A program made the translations under genes and the position numbers. From Flaccisagitta enflata (taxonomy: Eukaryota > Chaetognatha > Sagittoidea > Aphragmophora), in the NCBI GenBank assembly GCA_965153355.1, contig OZ231127.1, positions 39,308,001-39,372,000 on the forward strand: a stretch of 64,000 nt of DNA, given 5' to 3'. Shown in pieces: positions 10,541 through 21,332 of the stretch (position 1 is its first letter; each line of letters begins with the position of its first letter). Under the pieces are notes generated by a model. That model saw only the letters and a program-made list of their open reading frames with translations. It was not told where the DNA came from and searched no databases.

Positions 10541-10835
10541 CTGTGTGTGTGTGTCTGTCTGTGTCTGCCTCTGTCTGTGTCTGTCTGTCTGTGTCTGTCT
10601 GTCTGTGTCTGCCTCTGTCTCAGTCTGTCTGTCTGTCAGTCTGTCTCTTTATGTCTGTCTCTGTCTGTCTCAATACGTCTGTCTCTGTCTGTCTCAATAC
10701 GTCTGTCTCTGTCCCTTTATGTCTGTCTCTGTCCCTTTATGTCTGTCTCTGTCTCTTTATGTCTGTCTGTCTCTTTATGTCTGTCTCTGTCTCTTTATGT
10801 CTGTCTCTGTCTCTTTATGTCTGTCTCTGTCTCTT

Positions 10836-10920
<85 letters not shown>
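10541..10920. repeat. TGTC/CTTTATGTCTGT/(CT)n composite microsatellite
   Basis: TGTCTGTC repeats grade into GTCTCTTTATGTCTGTCTCT units of 18-24 bp, then pure CT with one CG. Long open frames through it are low-complexity artefacts. Confidence 0.9.
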
Positions 10921-10921
<1 letters not shown>

Positions 10922-11044
10922 CTTCTCTCCTTTTTTTTCTTCTCGTTGTCACCCATCCATTCCCTAAATCAATGACATGTGTTGCCGGGGTCAGAATTCT
11001 CCACCAATCAAAGCCAGTCTCTTAACCTGCGGATAGGGAAATTC

Positions 11045-11184
<140 letters not shown>

Positions 11185-11410
11185 TCTTGTTTTCAGTTTG
11201 TCTGTATTAATCTATGAATCTATCTGTCTATCTTTCCCATTTTGTATGCTTTGTCTGCCTTTGTTCTCTGTTTCTTTTTTTTCGTCGCTCTTTTTCCTGC
11301 TAGCCCTCCGTGTTTGCAATTGGTCATGAATTATGGAAAGGCTAGCCTTCAACCTTACCTCTTTTCTTTTCATTTGCTTTTTTTTTTCATCTCGCTCTCT
11401 TTACGTTTTT

Positions 11411-11517
<107 letters not shown>

Positions 11518-11859
11518 CGGGGCACACGCGTCTTTTTTTAGAAATTGGACACCTGGGAACAATTTGCATGAGCTGTATTTCCTTTAGTGTTGTTATAATT
11601 GCTCCGGGGTGGAACATTCTTATACTTTTCATTCCATCGAAATATACAGTAGATGTCGTCTAGACTTGGAAATACGGGGGAGCACATAACCTGAGAATCA
11701 GTATAGTGAGGGGGCTGATATTTTTCTGATATAATGTATAGACCCTAAGGGGTTGACGATGGGGTATTGCATCCCCCTACGGCCTACCCTAGGAAAAAAA
11801 CTTTAAGTATAAAATTTTAGGCGCAATCACTTTCTTTGCAGAATTTCAGCTTAATCCAT

Positions 11860-11975
11860 TTGCTTAAAGTACAAAACCAGTCTGGGAACCAGTCTGGGAA
11901 CCTTTGACTAAATAAACTGATCACGATAAACCAGAAGCTAAGTGAGTTAACCACTAGACCAACTCTGAAAGCTGA
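11860..11975 (-). ncRNA. tRNA-promoter-like segment inside the MITE
   Basis: On the minus strand, AGTTGGTCTAGTGGTTAACT fits an A box and AAGGTTCCCAGACTGG, about 60 bp on, fits a loose B box. This may be a decayed tRNA-derived SINE. No tRNA fold closes. Confidence 0.3.
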
Positions 11976-12032
11976 TTGGATCAAGCAAATTTGATTTAGT
12001 GTATTCAAAAGAATTTTCTATTAACAGAGCTG

Positions 12033-12749
12033 CCATACACTTTTTTCTTTTTATAAGCACGCACTTTTTTTGGCTGAGGCTGAGCGTGCTTAGCAAAATC
12101 TAATTTTCGAGGCTGAAATGTGCTTAAAAGCGTGCTTATCATTTATTAGTTGGTAACTATCCTATTCAGTATAGAACAAAGAACACAGTAGGGTATGGAA
12201 AATAGTGTAGCATGAGTATTATATAATATAGAATGAAGTATAGTATAAAATACAGTAATGAATGTATTTTGCATAAAAAGATATACAGTATCTTTTGCTG
12301 ATATGGTTCTACTTTTATATAAACCATGGGATGAGATTAGTACCTTGATTTAATATAAAATTTTTTTAGATTTTTAGTGTGATTTTGAATCATGATATAT
12401 TATTGTTGGTTAGTGGTCCTTGTTACAGCAATAAATTAACAATAGTATCTAAGCAATAATATTCTTAAATATTATTAGAAATCCAATCATTTCTATTAGT
12501 ATCAAATCCTGAATATATTAACAGTTTGATATTATAGATAATTTTAATTTCTATCAATGTTTCCATAGGTTTTTGTGAAATTTAAACCAAAAATGTTTAA
12601 AATTAGCATATTTTGGAAATTTCATCAAAATTTTTTTTTGAATTGGAAATCTCAGCCTGGAGCGTGCTTAGCAATGTGCTTAAATTTTCCCAATATCTGA
12701 GGCTGGGCGTGCTTATAAACGAGGTGCTTATAAAAAGAAAAAAGTGTAC
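12033..12749. mobile_element. Inverted-repeat element nested in the palindromic MITE
   Basis: ACACTTTTTTCTTTTTATAAG starting near 12036 is repeated inverted at 12722-12747. GGCTGAGGCTGAGCGTGCTTA and related GGCTGGGCGTGCTTA lie inside. No ORF is present. Confidence 0.55.
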
Positions 12750-12978
12750 CCCATCGTCAACCCTATAGGACATAAGCATTATACACACAGAGTTTCATTT
12801 TATTTGCACAAATGCTAATTAGGATATGAGGGCCCCCGTATTTCCAAGTATAGACGACATCTACTGTATAACATATCCTATCTTTTTACCTATCCTCATC
12901 TCTTCAGTGGTGACTCCCCTCCCCCTCATTTCTGTTTTACTGGAAGGCAACATCCTCGAAAGTGGCGAGAATGAGGCA

Positions 12979-13101
12979 TTTTTAGGTGCGACAAAGCACC
13001 TCTATAACTGGCTCTGTCCGTTGGTCGGTCGGTCTGTTGGTCTGTAACGCATTCGTTCGACGATCATCACGTCGCACCTTATTGGCCTACTTGGCCTTGT
13101 T
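12979..13101 (+). mobile_element. HHE, GGTGCGAC subfamily, minimal copy
   Basis: 123 bp: TTTTTAGGTGCGACAAAGCACCT, CTATAACTGGCTCTGTCC, GGTC tract, distal GTCGCACCT, GGCC-TACTT-GGCC, TTGTT. The distal repeat is an exact inverse of the head arm AGGTGCGAC. Confidence 0.85.
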
Positions 13102-14132
13102 CTGTAACGAATGACGATGAGATGTAAATTTAGAACTTAGTCAGGGCTCTAGATAGGGACTGGGTTGGAAATAATAAACACCAATGTAACGACTTGTTCA
13201 AACTTCTAACTAATTAAGATAGTCTTATCGAATAAGTGATATATGTATCTCGAGAAAAAAAGAGATGTATTTTAATCCAAATTACCCTAGATTCAATAAT
13301 GGGTGAGAAACTACATCAAGAAGACATATTGTTTTTTTTCCAACGCATTGCGATGGTGAGTTCTTTTTTCATAACATGGAAAAACAACTTTGTCATTAAA
13401 ACTACAAACTATAATCATTGTACACAGACTGGTACAATACTATCGTACGTAACCGTTCTCCCATGTATATTGTGTAATTAACAACGACAAAGTCTGAGAA
13501 TGCTAAGTTGTCTATTTTAGCAAGCGAATGTCATATCCATCTAACATGATTTGTCGCATGATTGATCACAGACGTTGCTTGATGCTTCTGGAAAATTAGA
13601 GTGAACTTTCACACACGCATACTATCGGGTAGGGCCAGGGGGGGGGAGGATGCTCATAATATTTTGAGAAAAATATGGACGGACTGACACACACACCCTC
13701 TTCCATCGGTTGGTGTTTAAAAAAATATGTGGAAAAAACTAACGAAAAACATGTTAAACCAAATGACAAAAAAACATAACTTGTAAGCAGAATTAAAAAT
13801 GTGCTTTGGAAGTTCAAAGAGGCATGCGTTAAAAAATATTGGATGAACAAAATGAAAAAAAAAGAGGAAAGGATGCTCATTGCTCTCTGGGGAAATAGAC
13901 TAGGACAAAAGATGTCCAATAGGTGCGTCCTCTTTAGATACAAGAAATATAAAAGAAGAAATTGTGAGCAAACCCTATACTAATATTTGCGTCGAGAAAT
14001 TTTCTGATCACGGACGGATGGATGGAGGGACCTACCTACGGACACACCCTCTTATTGAAGAACAAAAACAAAAATTCAAAACAAAACCGAGAAGAAACTT
14101 GATTGTAAAGAAATCAGACATGTGTTTTCTTC
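13102..14132. other. No gene recognised; 3' flank of the cystine-knot gene
   Basis: AT-rich. Degenerate GGACGGAC scraps with ACACCCTCTT at about 13676-13705 and 14010-14055 look like decayed reverse HHE heads. No other feature is supported. Confidence 0.5.
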
Positions 14133-15989
14133 TCACCGCACGCATTCGCAACAAAAAGTGATTGATCTTTCCTCAAACACCCATTCTTCTTCGTATTTTA
14201 CTTGGACGTCGTCGTCGCTGTTTTCCGGCAGGGACACGGGAACGCATTCGTCGCTTTGCCGCTTCAACACTTTGACGGTAAACGCTTTCGGACTGCACTT
14301 GAAATGTCCGAACCAACATCGAGCCCCGAGACACTCGACCGTCCGCAAATAGCGCGGGAAATAATTGGGTCCCAAATCTTCCCAAACAACCCGCGATTCG
14401 CATTTCCAGGGGATCTCCTCGTCCTCCGCGCCTCCTAACGATCGTCGGAATCGATTAGAAGATGATGACGTTGATGATGAACCACTTCGTCGTCGACTCG
14501 GCGGCGGAGCGGCGATCGAATTGAGAAAGCGGACGACCGATTCCGTCTGAGAGTCTGTTGTGATTGTCGACGACGAGTTCGAACCGCTGATGGTAGTAGG
14601 AAGCGGAGATTGAGTAAGATGCTTTGGAAAGTCTTGTCTCGATGAGGACGTGTTGGAATCGTTTCCGGCGTCTCCGGCGTCGCCATTCTTGTGGAAGTTG
14701 TCCTCGACTACAACTCTCCCGTCGGCATCTCTCTTCACGAGTCTCCTTCTCTTATTCTTCGTTTCTATCTCTAACTCCTTTTTACGTTTTTCCCCTCTTC
14801 TTTTGAATCTTAATCGTCTTTGCGAAACGAGTCTGTAAATCGGTTCGTCTTCCAACACGCGCGAATAACCGGTCTTTACGTGAAACGGTAATCGATCAGC
14901 ATCCTCCTCCTCTTCCGAAGATTCGCCTCGTTGACGCTGCTGCAACGGATCGTCGGCGGCGAGCAGCAACTTTTCCTGCGCCTTGTTGAGTTGCGCTTCC
15001 GTTTCAACGGGCTCCTCGGCGTCGTGAGGCCTCTCGATGGACATGTAGCGCGCGTTGAAGGCGCCGCCCATCAACCGCTTCAACAATTCCGTCGCCGAAG
15101 GCTCGCATGTGATCTTAAATTTCCGTCGTGAGAAATCCCGATGATGAGAGCGTCCGCTGTTGTCGTGGCGCCGATTGGTCTTCTTCTTTTGAATTGAGTT
15201 TCTTACAGACTGATTTTTGTAAGGACCGATTTTTCGTTTCCTCAAGGGTGACGCATCGTTGGACGCCTTGACCATGTTCTGTGGCCGTGGATCGTCTCTA
15301 TAAATGTTGTCGTTATTCTTCCTGTCGGATGCGCTGACTGTAGAATTTGGCCGTGCGTTGATCAAGCGTGAGGAGGAGGAAGATGAGGAAATGAAAGAGG
15401 AAGAGGAAGAAGCAACCAGCTCGTGGAATTGTCGATCAGCGTCTATGCCTAATTCTTCGTCTAACACTGCTGAAGAAAAACTGGACGTAGGAAAGGAGGA
15501 TGACGAGGAAGAGGAGGTGGGGAAGCTAGGAGATGTTGTTGCAAATAATGCGGCAGTCGGTAATGCATTTGATTCTGTAATTGTCCGCGCCGTCAATGCC
15601 ACCGCCGCCGTCGATGCCGTCGCCGCGACAGGTACAGGTGTTTCCTCCACAGATGACGCCATTTTGCGATGCTTCACATTCTTCAAAGCACCACCGCCGC
15701 CATCGTGGCGTCGCGAGTGACACATGACGACGCCAACGATAACGATAAATGTTACCAAAAGGAGATCGTTGATGAGAAAATGACGGAAAGATTGTCGGTT
15801 TCGAAGACGACGACCAGACGCCAGCGTAGCCGGGGCGACACCGTTGCAGGAGGAGGAGGAGGAGGAGGAGGCGGAAGCGGTAAAAGTGGACGCCAAAGCG
15901 ACGGAAACGGCTCCTGCAAGATCCGCGGAGTAAGCGGCTGCAGCAAATTCTGCTGTTGCGGCGGCGTGTTGGGTCACCGCTGCAACCAT
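14133..15989 (-). CDS. Noggin/Trunk-type cystine-knot ligand precursor
   Basis: A 618-aa frame opened by ATG in a GCCATGG context. The frame is open about 150 bp further upstream without another ATG, so a 5' exon or different start is possible. Residues 71-89 form a hydrophobic stretch (LINDLLLVTFIVIVGVV), usable as a signal anchor or late signal peptide. The middle is long, Ser- and basic-rich and probably disordered, with several dibasic sites. RFRR at 513-516 is a furin-type site just before the C-terminal domain (524-618). That domain has eight cysteines (530, 553, 558, 565, 582, 613, 614, 616) and the motif WEDLGPNYFPRYLRTVEC, resembling the Noggin/Trunk family, whose members are secreted and antagonise BMPs (Noggin) or activate Torso (Trunk). 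It ends FCCECVR, as family members end in a Cys-rich tail. I cannot tell Noggin-like from Trunk-like without alignment. The coding region is unspliced as read. Confidence 0.8.
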   Translation of the reverse strand: MVAAVTQHAAATAEFAAAAYSADLAGAVSVALASTFTASASSSSSSSCNGVAPATLASGRRLRNRQSFRHFLINDLLLVTFIVIVGVVMCHSRRHDGGGGALKNVKHRKMASSVEETPVPVAATASTAAVALTARTITESNALPTAALFATTSPSFPTSSSSSSSFPTSSFSSAVLDEELGIDADRQFHELVASSSSSFISSSSSSSRLINARPNSTVSASDRKNNDNIYRDDPRPQNMVKASNDASPLRKRKIGPYKNQSVRNSIQKKKTNRRHDNSGRSHHRDFSRRKFKITCEPSATELLKRLMGGAFNARYMSIERPHDAEEPVETEAQLNKAQEKLLLAADDPLQQRQRGESSEEEEDADRLPFHVKTGYSRVLEDEPIYRLVSQRRLRFKRRGEKRKKELEIETKNKRRRLVKRDADGRVVVEDNFHKNGDAGDAGNDSNTSSSRQDFPKHLTQSPLPTTISGSNSSSTITTDSQTESVVRFLNSIAAPPPSRRRSGSSSTSSSSNRFRRSLGGAEDEEIPWKCESRVVWEDLGPNYFPRYLRTVECLGARCWFGHFKCSPKAFTVKVLKRQSDECVPVSLPENSDDDVQVKYEEEWVFEERSITFCCECVR

Positions 15990-17160
15990 GGCAAAGAAAT
16001 CGAACGCATCATGAACCCCCCCGACGGTGGACACTAACAACGCGACCGAGAAAACGTACAAAGTTAGGAATGATACGATTGGCGCGTGGTTGACGTCAGA
16101 AGAGAAGTAATTTTTAGTCGGAATGCGTAGAAATGAAAACGAAATTTAAAGTCTTCCTTTTTTCCTCGGTAACTCACGAAGACTGACAAAGTCTCTTTTC
16201 ACTCCGAATTTGCAACTATTGCAACTATTGCTTCTTTTTCCTCCTTTGCTATCCTTGATGTCACAGTGTCACACTTTCATATTCTCGCCTTTTTTCCTTT
16301 TATTCATCATTTAAAGTGCACAGACTTGACAAGCAGTCCTTTTTTGCGTCGAGACAAACGAGAGTAAGAATTGAAGAAATCGCTCATGCGTAATTTTTCA
16401 AAGTCGAAATTTGACAATTTTTGGGGACATCTTTCGGCTTAAAAAGGGAGCAAAAAGCCTTTTTGACGCCGCGACAGATCTTTTGTTAAATGTCACGTTC
16501 TTTCTTTCAATCCATTAACTTTTTTCGTAAATACAATTTTTTCTCAGTGAAACAGCCTTTGATTTCATGTCCTTTTTTCCAATTATGGGTGTTTTTGGGG
16601 AGAAAATTTAGAGAGAGATAAGAAATGAACATTTATTAATGCTTTTTTTTTGTTAGCAGACATTTTTTTGTTTTTATTGGTCGAATTTTCTCCCCTATTG
16701 TTTTGCTTTGATTTGTTTCATGAAAGTGGGATATGAAGGGATAACAAAGATTTAAGATTAAATCCTCTTCTTGTTAAGCCGATGCGGAAGAATATGTGTC
16801 TTTGGAATTGCGAGGATCATACGTAGTTAATCTTCTTAGGTGAGATTAAAGAAAGTCGTTAGTTTTGCTTTTTAAAACTCGAATGGGGAGTGATAAGCAT
16901 GGGAGTAGGAATTGCTGAAGCAGTAATAAAATCAAAGTTTTGAAAAAAAAAAAAGACGAATTACGTCACTGCTTGAGCATGCTCCGCCATGTTGTTGTTG
17001 CTGATGTTGTTGCTGATGTTGTTGTTGTTGCACTTTAACACTATCGCCGATTCACCACTTCGTCCTTAGAGACAAAGAGAGTAATAGTGGAAAATAAACG
17101 GGAGCTCGTTGAATCGAATGAGGTGGAAAGGAATGAAAAATGAAAGGCGGCGGGTGTGAG
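15990..17160. other. 5' flank of the cystine-knot gene; no other gene
   Basis: The minus-strand frame of the gene continues open to a TAA near 16147 and contains a hydrophobic stretch (VALLVSTVGGV) without ATG. Beyond that is AT-rich sequence with GTTGTTGCTGAT repeats at about 16990-17032. No promoter motif could be assigned with confidence. Confidence 0.5.
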
Positions 17161-17168
17161 ATCAGATG

Positions 17169-17170
<2 letters not shown>

Positions 17171-17228
<58 letters not shown>

Positions 17229-17298
17229 ACACACACACACACACACACAACCACACACACACAGACACACACACACAGACACACACACAGAGACAGAT
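17171..17298. repeat. (GA)n(CA)n compound microsatellite
   Basis: About 54 bp GA followed by interrupted CA/CAGA. Confidence 0.95.
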
Positions 17299-17499
17299 GT
17301 AACTAATGATTAAGCGAGAGACGGAGGGATGGACAGATACAATAAGATAGAAAAACAGGAGAGGCAAAGTGACAAAGTAAAAAACAGCAACAAAACAATA
17401 CAAAAAAGACAGAAAGAAAATAAGGCAGAATGCCAGAAAGAACTGAGGGAAGACAGTAAATCGAAACAAGACAAAGAAAAAAGGGGGAATGACAGAAAG

Positions 17500-17640
17500 G
17501 CAGGAAGAAGAAAGGAAGAAAGGAAGAAAGGAAGAAAAGAAGAAAGGAAGAAAGGAAGAAAGGAAGAAAGGAAGAAAGGAAGAAAGGAAGAAAGAAAGAA
17601 AGGAAGACAGAAAGAAAGGAAGACCGAGACAGAGACAAAG
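17500..17640. repeat. (GAAG/GAAA)n microsatellite
   Basis: GGAAGAAA repeats, with related GACAGAAAGA-rich sequence on both sides (17330-17690). Confidence 0.9.
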
Positions 17641-18032
17641 ACAAAAAAAAAACGATTGAAAGAAAGACAGAAAGACAGAAAGAGAGGAAATCGAAATGAC
17701 TGAGAGATCTTAAGGCAGAACGAGAGCAGGTTGCAGTAAGCTACGGTGGTGGTGATGATTGATGATTTAGAGAGAGGAGATAGCTCAATCCAAATCGAGG
17801 TAAAGAGTGGACGTTAAGTGACGACTGCGACGAAAGAAAGGAAGAACTCCCCAATGAAAAGAGAGAGAGAGATGAAAAGAAAGAAAGGAAAGAAAAAAAA
17901 AAAGAGATATTTTTCGGCGATCTAAGAGTAGCGAATTGTGGGTTTGGCGGCCCGCAGAGTGAGGCATCGGCGAAGAAAAGGGAAGAGTTATGACGGTACC
18001 CTTTGAACTGGCTCACACGATCACATAAAAGA

Positions 18033-18037
<5 letters not shown>

Positions 18038-18079
<42 letters not shown>

Positions 18080-18120
18080 CAGACAGACAGACAGACAGAC
18101 GGACAGGCAGACAGACAGAC
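18038..18120. repeat. (GA)n(GACA)n microsatellite
   Basis: GA run followed by ACAG units with interruptions. Confidence 0.9.
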
Positions 18121-18399
18121 ACCCCGGCCCAGATAACTCATTGACATGGAGAAGTATGCGTTCATTGCCTATCTTCGCCCATCACGTAATCGATCAGCTT
18201 CCATCTTTGGCATCAAGTGTCTAATTTGCATCTATTGTCTAATTTGCATCTATCTGTCAGGATTCCGGTTAGATTTTAACACAATTTTTTAACCTCATAG
18301 ACCTATTCAAAATCGTTCTAGGTTCATACAAGTATCAATTGGCCTCCTCGTAAATTCATTACAATAGCAGTGAGGAGGGCACTCAAGGCCGAATCCTCA

Positions 18400-19680
18400 T
18401 TTGAAAATGAGGGCATCATGCTCACTAACTACTCAAGACAGAATCGGACTTGAATGGTTTTCAGACATAACTGTTCTTTTAACTAGAGTGATTTTTAAAT
18501 GAACTTCAAAAAATGAGTTTTCCTGCGCCTAATTAGGATCTAATTTGCATCACTTTTCATTTTTTTTATGTCATCTTCTTATACAATTTGTAATTGTAAA
18601 TTTTTGTAAATTTAAAGATAAGAATTCCCCAAAAATGGTGTTTTTTTATTTTTTGGAATAATCATTATTTCATTTTAAATTCTAGAAATATCAAAAAGGA
18701 AATGACACAGGTTAATTAATTTTTTCATTCCTAGATTGTTTTATTCTTACATTATTTTATCCCTATATAGAATTTCAATTGTTTTAATGTTTTATTCTTA
18801 TATTGTTTTATTTTTATATAGAATTTCAATATTTCTTTCTTTGGAATGGGTAAGAAAATGGTTAAAAAAGGTGAAGCTGAACAGTGAGAATATCATTCAG
18901 AATAAGAAAAAAAAGGTAATACATTCTTTTTTACAAATAAAATAAACCAAACTTTTTAAATTCCCATAAGTAAGTAATAACAAAAACCACTCTTGTGAAA
19001 AATAGGGCAGTAAGCTCCCTAACCACTCAAGGCAGAATCGGGCTCTTATGAAAAAAAAGGCAGTAAGCTCCCTAACCACTCAAGGCAGAATCGGACTTGA
19101 GTGGTTTCTAACTCTAACTGCCTCTTCTAACAAGAGTGGTTTCTAAATCTTGGGCCTTGTTTAGATCTAACTTGCATCACCCTTTAATTTTTTATGTCAT
19201 CTTTTTCCACAATCTATAATTGTTAATTTATGAAAATCTTAAAATAAAAATTCTCGAAAAATGATATTTGTATTTTTTTAAAAATTCATCTTTTCTTTTA
19301 AGATTCTTAAAATATTGAAACAGAAAAAAACAAAAATAGATTTTTTTTTATTCCTAGGTTATTTTTCATGATAATGTATTTATTCTGATACTGAATTTCA
19401 CTTATTTAGAAAAAGTTAAAAAATTATTTTTTAAAAAGGTGAACCTCAATAGTGAAAATAGATTCAGAATTTGGTAAAAAAATGATAAACCATTTGTTTT
19501 CACAGGTAAAATAAACCAAACTTTAAAAATTCCCTTGAGTAAAAAAAAAAAAAAACCACTCAAGTTAGAATTGAAAATGAGGGATGTTTTACTTTATTCG
19601 ACCTAAGTCCAAATCTGACTATAGTGGTTTCAGTCTTAACTGTAGTCTGAAATTCGGCCTAAAATGGTTTCCCCCGAATT
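18400..19680. repeat. Diverged tandem duplication, unit about 0.65 kb
   Basis: The block starting with CTCACTAACTACTCAAGACAG near 18420 (ATCGGACTTGA, GAGTGATTTTTAAAT, ATCTAATTTGCATCACTTTTC, TATGTCATCTTCTT) recurs near 19060-19310 and a third part near 19550-19680. A 51-bp sub-duplication (GTAAGCTCCCTAACCACTCA) sits at about 19007 and 19058. No coding frame is conserved between units. Confidence 0.65.
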
Positions 19681-19898
19681 GACTTATGCTTAACAGCGAC
19701 TGTTTTCTGGTGTCCATTCAAGCTTTTCACCATCCATCCTACTGTCGAACTCTTCTCTGCTTTGATCCCTTTTTCTTGCATCAATGCACCCGCCCATTCC
19801 CGACTTGAACCAGAAGTTTCCTTGATCCGAGGTTGCATAAACTGGGCTTCCATTGCAATGACTATTCGAAACGGAAAACAAGGAAGAATGAAAGGAAA

Positions 19899-20054
19899 AA
19901 CAAGGCCGGATACACGGCCACCAGTTGCGGACGGGTGGGCAGGGGCGGAAATGCGCGTTTTCCCACTTTTCGACTCGATCATTACGGACCAATGGACGGA
20001 CGGACGGACGGACGGACAAAGCCTCTTATAGAGTTGCGTGTCCGCAACTAAAAA
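19899..20054 (-). mobile_element. HHE, GTTGCGGAC subfamily, compact
   Basis: 156 bp reverse copy: AACAAGGCCGGATACACGGCC, CAGTTGCGGACGGGTGGGCAG, GACTCGATCATTACGG, GGAC tract, GCCTCTTATAGAGTTGCGTG, TCCGCAACTAAAAA. Both ends and both hairpins are intact. Confidence 0.9.
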
Positions 20055-20069
20055 AGACAAGAGAAAGAC

Positions 20070-20191
20070 ACAAGGCCGGATAAACGGCTACCCCAGTGGC
20101 GTGCGGGTGGGTGTGACGGACCAACGAACCGACAGACCGACAGACGGACCGACAAAGCAGGGTGTAGAGTCGCGTAGCACACGACTAAAAA
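20070..20191 (-). mobile_element. HHE, GTCGCG subfamily, compact
   Basis: CAAGGCCGGATAAACGGC, GTGGCGTGCGGGTGGG, ACCGAC tract, GCAGGGTGTAGAGTCGCGTA, GCACACGACTAAAAA. A (GAAA)n run follows at the head side. Confidence 0.8.
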
Positions 20192-20197
20192 AAAAAG

Positions 20198-20199
20198 GA

Positions 20200-20266
<67 letters not shown>
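20198..20266. repeat. (GAAA)n microsatellite at an HHE head
   Basis: Pure GAAA run beginning within ten bases of the preceding element's poly-A head end. Confidence 0.95.
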
Positions 20267-20267
<1 letters not shown>

Positions 20268-20359
20268 AATTAAAATCAGTATATGGACGGAAATAGAAAT
20301 GACAATATGAGAATATGAGGGTCGGGAGAAGGAGAAAAAAAGAACCCCCCCTCCCCCAA

Positions 20360-20502
20360 AACAAGGTCGGATAAACGGCAGGACAGTCACGGACGGTTGG
20401 GCAGGGGCAGTAATGCAAAAAAAACGCCCGCAATAAAAGATGTTACCGGCGGACCGACCGACAGGGCAAGGTGTGGAGTCGGGTGTCCGCGACCAAAAAA
20501 AA
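20360..20502 (-). mobile_element. HHE, diverged
   Basis: AACAAGGTCGGATAAACGGC, GTCACGGACGGTTGGGCAGG, GGACCGACCGAC, GTGGAGTCGGGTGTCCGCGA, CCAAAAA. Confidence 0.75.
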
Positions 20503-20571
20503 AAACTGAGAGAAGTCTTTATGCACCCTCTTATAGTCACTTAGCAAGCGGCAAAAACGATAGGTAGGAGA

Positions 20572-20787
20572 AACAAGGCTGGATACACAGCTACCCTAGT
20601 CGCGTGCGGGTGGGCAGGAGCATTGCTGGAGAAGGGCATTTGGGCAGGAGCAGTATGCTCAAAAAGCTAAAAAATGCCAAAGAATTAAAAAAGGGACCGA
20701 CCGACCGGCCAACCGACTGATCGACTAACCGACCGACCGACGGACCGTCTTGGCGGGGTGTAGAGTCGCGTATCACGCGACTAAAAA
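20572..20787 (-). mobile_element. HHE, GTCGCG subfamily, uninterrupted
   Basis: AACAAGGCTGGATACACAGC has both stem arms changed together (CTG/CAG in place of CCG/CGG). GTCGCGTGCGGGTGGGCAGG, GCTCAAAAAGCTAAAAAATG, AAAAAAGGGACC, ACCGACC tract and AGTCGCGTATCACGCGACTA follow. It serves as an empty-site reference for the GTA insertion at 8234. Confidence 0.85.
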
Positions 20788-20920
20788 GACAGAAGGAAGA
20801 GAGAAAACCGAAGGTGAAACGATTGGAAAATACTAGGCGAATTTCTAGTTCTTTCAGGTCAGGTTAAACTACCAAACTCTCGCTCTTTGCAAAGGCGACC
20901 CATAAAACGGCGGTGTTCTC

Positions 20921-21046
<126 letters not shown>

Positions 21047-21332
21047 CCTCTCTAAGGAAGGATAAAACCGGTGACGACGCAACGACGATATTGATGAGAG
21101 TGACGACGACGACGAAAACGAAAACGAAAACGAAAAGTGAGAAAGTGAGTTCTGCGTTGACCTTGAGTCCTTGACTCTCATTGTTTTATCATCGGCCAAG
21201 AAGAAGAAACTAGAGAAGAAAAGACCTGGAAGGCGCGAAGGCTAGATACATGGGAATTGTGAGGCACACGCACATGCCTCGAAAGCGTTCACCGACGTTT
21301 ACCGACTGCGTGCAGGCAACCGAATACACTCT

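Larger units (their letters stand above)
11643..12870. mobile_element. Palindromic MITE, CAGTAGATNTCGTCTA ends, TA flanked
   Basis: Ends TATACAGTAGATGTCGTC..GGAAATACGGGGG on the left match their inverse at 12830-12870. Arm pairing continues inward (GTTGACGATGGGGT near 11752 and its inverse near 12750). The TACAGTA end with TA flanks and the same end sequence at 29369, 33534 and 34503 suggest a Tc1/mariner-pogo type non-autonomous family. It is 1.2 kb, longer than its relatives, because it contains another inverted repeat (12033-12749). Confidence 0.7.

Noticed and set aside
10491-10967. Long open frames through CT/GTCT repeats (also at 23122-23721, 30014-30264, 41539-42564, 46586-47471, 48050-48523, 53013-53628 and 62210-62734)
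   Set aside because: Their translations are dipeptide or homopolymer runs (Ser-Leu, Cys-Val, His-Thr, Glu-Arg, poly-Leu) arising from microsatellites, in several frames and both strands at once.
15304-15720. Plus-strand frame over the cystine-knot gene
   Set aside because: Antisense shadow of the Ser-rich middle region of the minus-strand gene.
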